A program made the position numbers and the translations under genes. Below the pieces are notes generated by a model. That model made no database searches. It was not told the DNA's origin and was given only the letters and a program-made list of their open reading frames with translations. Positions 56,190-64,000 of a DNA stretch of 64,000 nucleotides are shown here, in pieces (the stretch's first letter is position 1; every line of letters starts with the position of its first letter). The DNA comes from Aedes albopictus (taxonomy: Eukaryota > Arthropoda > Insecta > Diptera > Culicidae). The stretch is taken from the NCBI RefSeq assembly GCF_035046485.1, contig NC_085136.1, positions 82,415,734-82,479,733 of the forward strand, in the 5' to 3' direction.

Positions 56190-56275
56190 AAGGTGACTCG
56201 GTCGTCATTAATACCGAACAGTCCAAGTACTCTAAGTCTTGAAACAAATCAAAGCAAAGATAACCGTACACATCT
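56190..56275 (+). pseudogene. R1-type ORF1 fragment
   Basis: KGDSVVINTEQSKYSKS followed by a shift to LKQIKAK resembles the conserved GDALxVxT...YxxVLKxxKAD segment of R1-clade ORF1 (Gag-like) proteins. The expected continuation (LGADV..RRTRTGEM) appears only at 57895, so about 1.6 kb of other DNA separates them. Confidence 0.45.
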
Positions 56276-56289
56276 TAGTTGCTACTCCG

Positions 56290-57228
56290 TGATTGACCAG
56301 AACAATCGAAGTTGCACAGAGAACCAACGAATGGTGCTTGGGACTAGCTACACACTCTCAATGTGCACAATTCGAGAGTTCAATATTTTAAAGTCAATAA
56401 CGGCCCAGGCCACGTCCTTACGGTCATCGGGAAATGGAAGGAATGTTAGTTCGACAACCGTTGTTACTAGAAACCATGGAATCCACAGCATCCCCACAGT
56501 TGTCTCGGTAAGGAGTATTTGTTAGTATGGTAGGGTAAGGTGTGAATCTTAGAGCCACCTTTGGTAGGTGATATGATCCGCTAGTTATATGAAAATACAC
56601 GACACGGTCTTCATCCTGATTATGATTTATTTGATTGCGATAGTAAGGGTAATGCACATACGTCAACGATCGTTAACCGTGAAAACCGGGTTTCCCACGA
56701 AAGTTATCGCGCGCTTCTAATTTCGCATTCAATATTCGCGTCCCCATCTCCCTACCGAGAAAACCGACCGACTCACTGAAATAGTCGCGAGTTTCTCATA
56801 GTATCGAACTTAGAATATACGGATAATAAACTTTCAAGCTTAGATAGCTACTTTCGAATTATGTATTTTACTAAGAGTAGTACCATGTTTTACCTGTGAT
56901 CGACAATCGTTGATGTAATTAAGCCAATTATTTTAAATTTGCTGTGAACTGCAATCACTTTCTTCTAACATTTCCATCGCTTCTATAATAGGCCTGCACC
57001 AGAACTACTAGATTAATTTGCAGATATCACAGACTCCAGGAGTCCTCATGAAAACGCATTGGCGAAATTACCCCAACTTCTTCTAGTATGTAAAGAAAAA
57101 AAAACTCGGAATGATCTCACCCAGTTATATGTCGGCGGATGACTGCAACCTTACCTCAACTCCTTCAATTTTCTGCAATACGGTTTGCTACCAAGTGTAC
57201 ACGAGGAAGGACAATGTGCACCTGTCAC
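56290..57228. other. Unassigned DNA between ORF1 fragments of the R1 relic
   Basis: Probably part of an insertion into the R1 relic; I could not identify its ends. Confidence 0.35.
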
Positions 57229-57424
57229 AAACACGTTTTTCCTTCAAACAATGTAACGCGACCGAAATTTCCATCGCAACTGCCACAAACACGCGCCACT
57301 TTTAGTTTTTTTTCGCCGAACAGTGCACGCGATCGAGATCCACATTGCAACTGCCTCAAACACGCGTCATTTTTCATTTTTTCCTTCGAACAATGCCACC
57401 CGATCGAGATCCCCATCGCAACTC
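57229..57424. repeat. Three-copy tandem repeat of about 65-72 bp
   Basis: Units start AACACG and contain TTCAAACAATGTAACGCGAC / TCGCCGAACAGTGCACGCGA / TTCGAACAATGCCACCCGAT, then GAGATCC..ATCGCAACTG. Open frames across it on both strands are repeat-derived. Confidence 0.7.
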
Positions 57425-57879
57425 AAGTCCAAGTCTGGGCGATTAAGAGCGACGACATCAAGCTCGTCCCAGACAATCAGAAATCGCATAATTATGCAGG
57501 TCGAAAATCACTTAGGGATAGTTTTTGCATCACACCCGCAAAAACTGGCAGCAAAACTCACTTTATTGGTGATTTTTCTCGCAGAGGATGCTACTTTTTG
57601 AGTTTACTGTGTGTATGTTGTCTTTCTCCGTACATGCGCAGTGAATAAATCGGACTGCTGCATTGCGTCTGTCAAATTTGTTTTGTTATCACGCATCTCC
57701 TCGCAGAAGCCGACGGGCTTACTCGCTACAACATCGCTTGTCTCGCATAAAATGTATATGCATAACGCCTCCACTTTTGCACGCAAAAGGCCTTTTCGCG
57801 ACTAATATGCGTTAAAATTGATCACGTTGAGACATCGTATAGCGCAAAAAGTGATTTCATTTCATGTACATTTTGGTTG

Positions 57880-58440
57880 TCTGGGGTGGATCTGGGAGCC
57901 GACGTGTGCAGTTTTAGACGTACTCGTACAGGTGAAATGATCCTCGAGATCAAGCGCGACAAGGAACACAAGAGTGTTTCCTACAAAAGTCTGGAGGAAA
58001 AGGCCCTTGGCGAGGGTGTTGAGGCGGTAAGGAGGCGGTTCTGAAGGTGAGGAACCTAGATGAAACCGTTTTCTTCTGTAGCCGTTATGCGCCTCCACAG
58101 TGGTCGATCGAGCAGTTCAGGCAGACGCTGGACTGTATAACGACCGTGCTGCCGGTGGTAAGAGCGAGTGACTTCAATGCCTGGGTCGTGGTATAAGGAA
58201 GCCGTTTTACAAACTAGCGGGGTCTAGCCCGTGCTAGATGTCGATCTCGTTAATCTTGACAACAAGAGTACCTTTAGTCGTCGCGGTAGAAAATTGACGT
58301 CCTGGCCTAACAAGTAGTTCGAACTGGAGAGTAGACGAAGGCTTTACTCACAGCGATTACGTGGCGGTTCACTACAGTATCGACTATAACAACAGCGGGT
58401 AAAGGAAGAGGCGACTAGGCCATGGTCAAGCCCTCGAAGG
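57880..58440 (+). pseudogene. R1-clade relic: ORF1 C-part and endonuclease part
   Basis: LGADVCSFRRTRTGEMILEI and KRDKEHKSVSYKSLEEKALGEGVE-like sequence (57890-58020) are R1-type ORF1. CSRYAPPQWSIEQFRQTLD follows from 58078, then frames containing PVV...DFNAW (58155-58185) and SRRG (58280), which are endonuclease (APPSW.., GDFNAW..WGS) motifs. The ORF1-ORF2 junction seems deleted. Multiple shifts make it inactive. It is interrupted at 58441 by the element 58443-60055 and continues at 60058. Confidence 0.68.
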
Positions 58441-58442
58441 TA

Positions 58443-60055
58443 CACGGGAAAAATTCGTTGCCGGATCCATGACTAAAATGTTATGAAATCATAAAACTTG
58501 TCGCTTCATGATATTGTAACTACAAGTCATGATATCGTGACGTTAATGACGATTATCATGAATAATAATATCTGATTCCATCAACAAAAGCCATGGCCGT
58601 CAAAAGCGTTATGAAAAAATTAAGCTCGTTTTCATAAATTGAATACCATAAAGCTGAGTCATGGTAGCATGGCTCTGAGTCACAAAACTATGACGCTGAG
58701 TCATCTCAACCAGACGCTGAGTCGTATAAACATAACGCAGAGTCATAAAATCATGAATCACAACAAACGAATTTGGGCACTGTAAGCGTTACGCAAACCC
58801 TCGCGCAGAATCACCTACGCCATTTTTGTCACTTCTGTCAAGGCGCCTTTTGTGAGCGGCAGTGTTTTCCGGTGAGATTTTTTTTTTGGTTTTCGAAAAA
58901 GTGTAGTGAATTGTTCTTACTTAAATAGTAGTAAACTATATAATTATTGAACTACATTCCACAAGTTCAAAGTGGAAAAACTCCCTATTCCGGCACACAA
59001 CTCCGGCCAGCATCATCAGCAGCAGAACAATCAAGCTCACGCACAATTCCGGCACAAAATTTTGGCTAAATGCATGACGTAATCTATGGACGCCCCCTAT
59101 GTCTATGGACCATTTTACGAGACGGTTCAGAACAACTGATCGCTCATTTTATGAACGGAAATTTGACAGTATGGAGCCAGGTCATTTTGACAGATCTCAC
59201 ACGAGGAAGAAAAGGTCAGCAAACTGCAAGAAAATCTCAAGAACGTCTCTTTCTTGCATGTGTGTGATCTGTCAAAATGACCTGGCTGATGTCAAACATT
59301 TCGAGGTTTGGTTTCGTGGTGTAATGAAGAATTGACTTGCGTGGTGTAATAAAGAATAGACTTTGTTTGTTTTGCAGCCAAACAAGACAAAAGAAATCTC
59401 AAAAAGCGCAGCCAAATGACAAATACCAGAACCATAAAAATTACTTCAATATTCAGGAACCTTGTTCATGATTTCAGAGTGCGTGCTTCACGATAACATG
59501 ACCTTACATGCCATTTTGCACCAATTAATCCGATAGTATAAATTACAAATACTAGAATCATGCATACTGCTTATGTTTTTATAACATTAGGTAATAAATT
59601 AAGAACATGCATTATGATAACATGACCAGTACTACCATTTTTCGCAAATCGATCCAGTACCATAAATGACAAATACTTGCACCATGAGTAATGCTCAAGC
59701 TTTCATAAATTTAGTTCATAGTTTGAGTACGTACTTCATGATAATATGAACCGACTTACCAAATTTCGCTAATAAAACTGGAACCATAAATGACAACTAC
59801 TAGTTCTATGAATACCGCTTCTGGTTTTATGAATCTAGTTAATAGTTCTGGAATTTATGGGCATGATATCAAGACTTTACTTACAAATTTTTGTCAATAA
59901 ATATGAAAAACGTAACGCCAAGGTGACGTTACGGCAACATGAGTCATGAAAGTATGACCTTTTGTTGTGGTGTATATTTATAACATGAAAACACACATTT
60001 TACGCGAAATCATGACTCATTTAGCAGGTTTCAAGCAGCGGATTTTTTTTCCGTG
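58443..60055. mobile_element. 1.6-kb TA-flanked element inserted in the R1 relic
   Basis: Ends CACGGGAAAAATTCGTTGCC and, inward from the right, CACGGAAAAAAAATCCGCTG, bordered by TA (58441-58442, 60056-60057). Joining the flanks at one TA gives a continuous R1 sequence (GAAGGTAGAATAC). The interior is full of short CATGA/TCATG motifs (ATCATGAATCA, TTCATGATAACATGACC) and holds a hairpin at 59175-59287. No transposase was seen. Confidence 0.72.
59175..59287. repeat. Hairpin: 22-bp exact arms
   Basis: AGCCAGGTCATTTTGACAGATC (59175-59196) and its complement (59266-59287), about 69 bp apart; weaker pairing continues outward (GAAATTTGACA against TGTCAAACATTTC) and inward (TGCAAGAAA against TTTCTTGCA). 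Possibly a nested MITE. Confidence 0.7.
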
Positions 60056-60057
60056 TA

Positions 60058-60720
60058 GAATACATCATACTTCGACGAAGGGATATTCAGGGGGCACTCC
60101 GCATTGAGCAAAACCTACTTGGTTAAAACGGTGACGAGCTGATAGCGGTAATCTCGCATGCGTGCGATGCGATCATGCATAAACAAGTCCACTTTAGAAA
60201 TGGGATACCACCGGTGAACTCAAGCGATTGCGGACCTGCGCCACACCTGCCTATGGGCTAGGCGGCGGATGCAGCATGTACGAACTGAGGAAAAGCGAAA
60301 CGAACGGCTGACGGTGTTCGCAGCTGCAAAAGACCGAGATAAGAGCAACCATAAAGGCCTATCTCTGACAGAGTGCCAATGCGAATCCTTAGGGTGATGC
60401 CTACAGGATCGCGATGGCCAAAACAAAAAGTGTAATGGCTCCTACAGAGCAATCGCCAGAGATGTTGGAGGATCATCGAGAGGCTTTTTCCGCGTCATGA
60501 TTCTAGTCATTGGCCTCCTTCCGTAGGACAGCCGGGGACTGGGTCTGGCGATGAGGAGAGAGTCACCGATGTGGAAGTTCCGAGAATAGCAAAGTTGCTT
60601 AGCATAGGTAAGGCCCCAGGTCCGGACGGAGTTCCGAACCTGGCCTTAAAAGTAGCTATTGCAGAGGCTCCCGAGATGTTCAGGTCTGACATATGGAAAG
60701 GACAAATCGCTGTGCTTGCG
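60058..60720 (+). pseudogene. R1-clade relic: N-terminal reverse transcriptase part
   Basis: Continues the relic after the insertion: ACDAIMHK (60150), then KLLSIGKAPGPDGVPNLALK (60592-60655) and EAPEMFRS (60665-60690). KxxKAPGPDGVPNxALK is the standard RT entry motif of R1-clade elements. The rest of the palm is missing after about 60720. Confidence 0.72.
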
Positions 60721-61312
60721 GTATAAGGTCTAGATACTTGCTGAGCAGTTGAAAGCAGGCGTGGTGTGACGGTGCGATGTGTACTAGCTTCTCTCTGAAG
60801 TATTGCCTTCTTGGTGGTTCCGGAGAAACGAAGAATTTTGCGACCATGAGAATGTTGTTTAGTGTGTCTAGGAAAGAATAGTCCTGGCTTACACTTTTGT
60901 TGTAGAAGACGGTCCGCCACAGAGGTCCAATTTTGAGAAAAGCTGGCAGAAAATCAATTTTTGAACATGTCTTATATGGGATACCGCGATCATTTTCATG
61001 CCATCACCGTTATTCATAATCAATGAAAATAACTTGAATTTCGTTGTGTATAGCACGGAACAGTTTAAAACAACTGGGAAACCCAAAATAAAATGCGAAA
61101 ACTTAGCAATTTAATGGTAATAAAGCTTATTTATTGCCGCCTCAAAATTAGATCCCATAACAAAAGCGTGTAGCCAGGTAAATGATTGTTTATTTTTCAC
61201 GCTTCTTACATATGCATTCTCTCATGGAGTGGTTAAATAATCATCAACTGATAAGAAGATAGAGTTAATCGTAGAAGAAAGCCAAATTTCAGCTCTTAAG
61301 TGACAGAACTAG
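60721..61312. other. Unassigned DNA
   Basis: No recognised repeat ends or domains. 61313-61365 holds two GGTCCGTCTTACCC units that abut the broken end of the RTE reverse transcriptase. Confidence 0.35.
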
Positions 61313-61577
61313 TCAGTGGTCCGTCTTACCCACCCGGTCCGTCTTACCCCCACCCCCCTATCATCAGCGAAGCCAAGCAGCTGAACGAACTTCGTGAAAA
61401 TCGTCCCACTCGTGTTTATCCCCGCTCTCCTTGTTACACCCTCTAAAACAATGTTGAACAGCAAGCACGAAAGACCATCACCTTGCCGTAAGCCTCTGCG
61501 AGATTCGAAGGGACTCGAGAGTGTCCCTGATACTCGAACTACGCACATCACTCGATCCATCGTCGCCTTGATCAATC

Positions 61578-63233
61578 CACAGTGTTTTATTTTGCCGATT
61601 TCGTGCGCTTTTTTAATAACGTTTCAACCGATGATTTTAGCGATATAGTTTCTTCGGAGAAGTTTCTACATTAGACAAGGCGCATCTTTTGACATAAAGA
61701 ATTGAATGATCAATCCACCTATAAGTGAGATGAAAAAAATATTTTTCAAAAAATGCAGATAGACGTTTGATGTCTTCGGCAAAGTTGTGCAAAATGCAAT
61801 TTTAAACAACTTTGTCAAAGACACCATAATGCTGACTCTTATACTTTACGAGATATATTGCGTTGTATGTGCATGACCCCTAGAAATCATATATTTCATC
61901 ATAACTTTTTAACGGGATTTTTTAGATTTTTTGCGTCTTCTACAAAGTTGTTTGGAATGTAAAAATACATATTTTTGCTGAATATCGAAAACGCTAGCTT
62001 TTGAAATAACAAAGTTATTTACAAATTACTGATTTTTATAGGGTAACTTTGAACTCGTGTTACTTTTTTCGGTGCAAAATGGCGCAAATAATAGTTTCGA
62101 ATAATGAAACAACTATATTTCTTCTATATGAAAATGGCTTGAACTTTTGTATGCAAGTGTATTCTTTATGTGTCATGGTAAATATACAATTAATTATCAA
62201 ATATTGAAATTATTTAATAACTCCTTAATTTAAATAGATAGAATTTGGCAATGTTCAGCGAAATTGTGTATTCTTGTATGCTCAACAACTTTCTGGAATA
62301 TTAAAAAATTGTAGAAAATCTTGGTAAAAAAAAACTATGATTATTTTAACGAATTATAAAAAAAAACATATTTAAAAATCGCTCAGAAATTGATTTTTAT
62401 TATAACTTTTAATCCACATTTTTTACATTATTTGCATGTTCTGCAAAGTTGTTGAGCATATAAAAATACACAATTTTGCTGAACATTGCGACATTCTTTC
62501 TCGTTAAATGAAGAAGTTATTAAATAATTTCAATATTGGATATTTTTTTGTTTATTTACCATAACACATAAAGAATACACTAGAATACAAAAGTTTAAGC
62601 CGTTTTGATATAGTAGAAATATAGTTGTTTCATTATTCGAAACTGTTCTCTTCGCCATTTTGCGCCGAAGAAAATAACACGAGTTCAAAGTTATCCTATA
62701 AAAATCATTAATTTGTGAATAACTTTGTTATTTCAAAAGCTAGCGTTTTTCGGTGTTCAGCAAAAACATGTATTTTTACATTCCAAACAACTTTGTAGAA
62801 GACGCAAAAAATCTAAAAAATCCCGTTAAAAAGTTATGATGAAATGTATGATTTCTAGGGGTCATGCACACACAACGCAATATATCTCGTAAAGTATAAG
62901 AGTCAGCATTATGGCGTCTTTGACAAAGTTGTTTAAAATTGCATTTTGCACTCGGGATGAACCTGCCTACGGCAGAAAATCCCTAAATAAAAAAAGAAAA
63001 AAAAATGCATTTTGCACAACTTTGCCGAAGACATCAAACGTCTATCTGCATTTTTTGAAAAAAAAAAAACTTTTTTATCATCTCACTTATAGGTGGATTA
63101 ATCAATCAACTCTTTATGTCAAAAGATGCGCCTTGTTCAATGTAGAAACTTCTCTGAAGAAACTATATCGCTAAAATCATCGATTGAAACGTTATTAAAA
63201 AAGCGCACGAAATCGGCAAAATAAAACACTGTG
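61578..63233. mobile_element. 1,656-bp giant palindrome with CACAGTG ends and 5-bp duplication (Transib-like?)
   Basis: Exact CAATC duplications flank it (61573-61577, 63234-63238). Ends are CACAGTGTTTTATTTTGCCG, identical on both sides for more than 45 bp. Inverted similarity extends through almost the whole element to a centre near 62370. The right arm carries a 66-bp net insertion (55-bp insert plus 11-bp duplication). A 5-bp duplication and CACWRTG-like termini are features of the Transib superfamily, and CACAGTG equals the recombination-signal heptamer. The superfamily call is inference; there is no transposase. Confidence 0.85.
62951..63005 (+). mobile_element. 55-bp retro-insertion with 11-bp duplication in the palindrome
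   Basis: The insert CTCGGGATGAACCTGCCTAC, then GGCAGAAAATCCC and an A-rich tail, lies between two TGCATTTTGCA copies (62940-62950, 63006-63016). The opposite arm (near 61780) shows the empty site, confirming the insertion. Confidence 0.87.
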
Positions 63234-64000
63234 CAATCGTATCAGTTTATCCGGGAATCCGTATTCGTGCATAATCTGCCATAGCTGTTCTCGATCGATT
63301 GTATCATACGCCGATTTGAAATCGATGAACAAGTGATGTGTGGGCACGTTGTATTCGCGGCATTTCTGCAACACCTGGCGGATGGCGAACATCTGGTCGG
63401 TTGTAGCGCGTTCACCCATAAATCCAGCCTGATATTGCCCCACGAACTCTCTTGCAAGCGGTGCTAGTCGGCGGCATAAAATTTGAGAGAGTATCTTGTA
63501 GGCAGCGCTCAGTAGTGAGATCGCGCGGTAGTTCCCGCAATCCAACTTGTCGCCCTTTTTGTAGATGGGACACACGATACCTTCCATCCATTCCTCCGGT
63601 AATACTTCCTCCTCCCAAATCTTGGTAATGACCCAGTGTAGTGCTCTCACCAGTGCTTCCTTGAGTGCTTCTCCACCGTATTTTAAAAGCTCGCTTGGTA
63701 GTTGATCTGCTCCAGCGGCATTGTTGTTTTTCAACAGGCCAACCTCCTCCTCAATCTCTTGGAGGTCAGGGGCTGGAAGTCTTTCATCCTGTGCACATAC
63801 TCCTAGATCTGTTACCACGCCACCTTCGGTACTTGCAACGTCGCCATTGAGGTGCTCATCGTAATGCTGCCGCCACCTCTCGACCACCTCACGCTCGCTC
63901 GTGAGAATATTCCCGTGATTATCTCGGCACATGTCGGCTTGTGGCACAAAGCCTCTGCGCGAGCGGTTCAGCTTCTCGTAGAACTTTCGTGTGCCCTTAG

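Larger units (their letters stand above)
61368..64000 (-). pseudogene. RTE-type reverse transcriptase, split by a 1,656-bp palindrome and truncated
   Basis: The frame enters from the window edge with KGTRKFYEKLNRSRRGFVPQ, then GADQLPSELLKYG, NYRAISLLSAAYKILSQ, QAGFMGERATTDQMFAIRQ and HHLFIDFKSAYDTID, and DKLIRL at 63239. After the inserted element it resumes at 61572 with IKATMDRV, then RGLRQGDGLSCLLFNIVLEG and FADD (about 61370). Just after FADD it breaks into unrelated GTAAGACGGACC repeats, so the rest is lost. No frameshift or stop is seen in the two coding parts. It belongs to the same broad RTE-type group as the copy at 14.5-17.4 kb but is clearly a different family (for example GFPDKLIRLIKATM rather than SFPGKLTRLIRATM). 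Confidence 0.9.

Noticed and set aside
57139..57648. 169-codon frame on the plus strand
   Set aside because: It runs through a three-copy tandem repeat and overlaps similar frames on both strands; no recognisable domain.
61578..61640. A genuine V(D)J-type recombination signal
   Set aside because: Only the heptamer matches. No A-rich nonamer is present 12 or 23 bp inward, and the sequence is a transposon end with a 5-bp target duplication.
1..64000. Endogenous viral sequences
   Set aside because: I looked for viral replicase, nucleoprotein or capsid-like stretches among the open frames and saw none; all protein similarities found were to retroelements or transposon relics.

Overview
The window looks like gene-poor, repeat-choked DNA from a culicine mosquito, most likely Aedes. 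The evidence is tRNA-headed SINEs of the Feilai type, eroded R1-clade, RTE-type, Penelope-like, Ty1/copia and Jockey-group retroelements, many MITEs with clean target duplications, and very simple degenerate arrays. The species call is inference from repeat families recalled from memory. I found no confident host gene, rRNA gene, true tRNA gene, CRISPR array, bacterial operon or viral insertion.

Layout. 1-546: the 3' end of a non-LTR retrotransposon with poly(A). 1.1-5.1 kb: degenerate GAATTCC arrays, small MITEs and a 38-bp retro-insertion. 6.0-12.8 kb: four perfect-period minisatellite blocks, a 9-mer (+), an 11-mer (+), the 9-mer inverted, then the 11-mer inverted. A small open frame at 7394-7648 (-) has the look of a secreted peptide precursor. 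14.5-17.4 kb: a nearly complete RTE-type ORF2 (-) broken by two single-base frameshifts. 18.6-25.1 kb: a 113-bp TTAA MITE, GGTTTCAG-type arrays invaded by a SINE and an 810-bp hAT-type MITE, and an R1 relic.

26.0-33.8 kb: a 7.8-kb foldback element flanked by TTAA with short CCC... inverted termini. Its arms are mirror-image arrays of a 152-bp repeat, and it has been invaded by at least four younger elements. It shares a palindromic core (GTGTACTSAGTACAC) with two 113/114-bp TTAA/CTAA MITEs at 18.6 and 46.7 kb. 34.9-43.9 kb: more GAATTCC arrays, a Penelope/RTE fusion relic, a hAT-type MITE with a nested foldback, and an RTE relic split by a second SINE family. 45-56 kb: copia and Jockey-group relics, hairpin MITEs and a retro-insertion with a 23-bp duplication. 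56-60.7 kb: an R1 relic split by a 1.6-kb TA-flanked element. 61.4-64 kb: an RTE-type reverse transcriptase (-) split by a 1,656-bp giant palindrome with CACAGTG termini and a 5-bp duplication, itself hit by a 55-bp retro-insertion.

The parts do not form a working gene system. The window is a layered record of transposition: nested insertions and target duplications give the relative order of events, and the long inverted repeats could yield double-stranded RNA if transcribed. The strongest candidates for something undescribed are the TTAA foldback family with its palindrome motif, the CACAGTG palindrome, and the interleaved inverted minisatellites.
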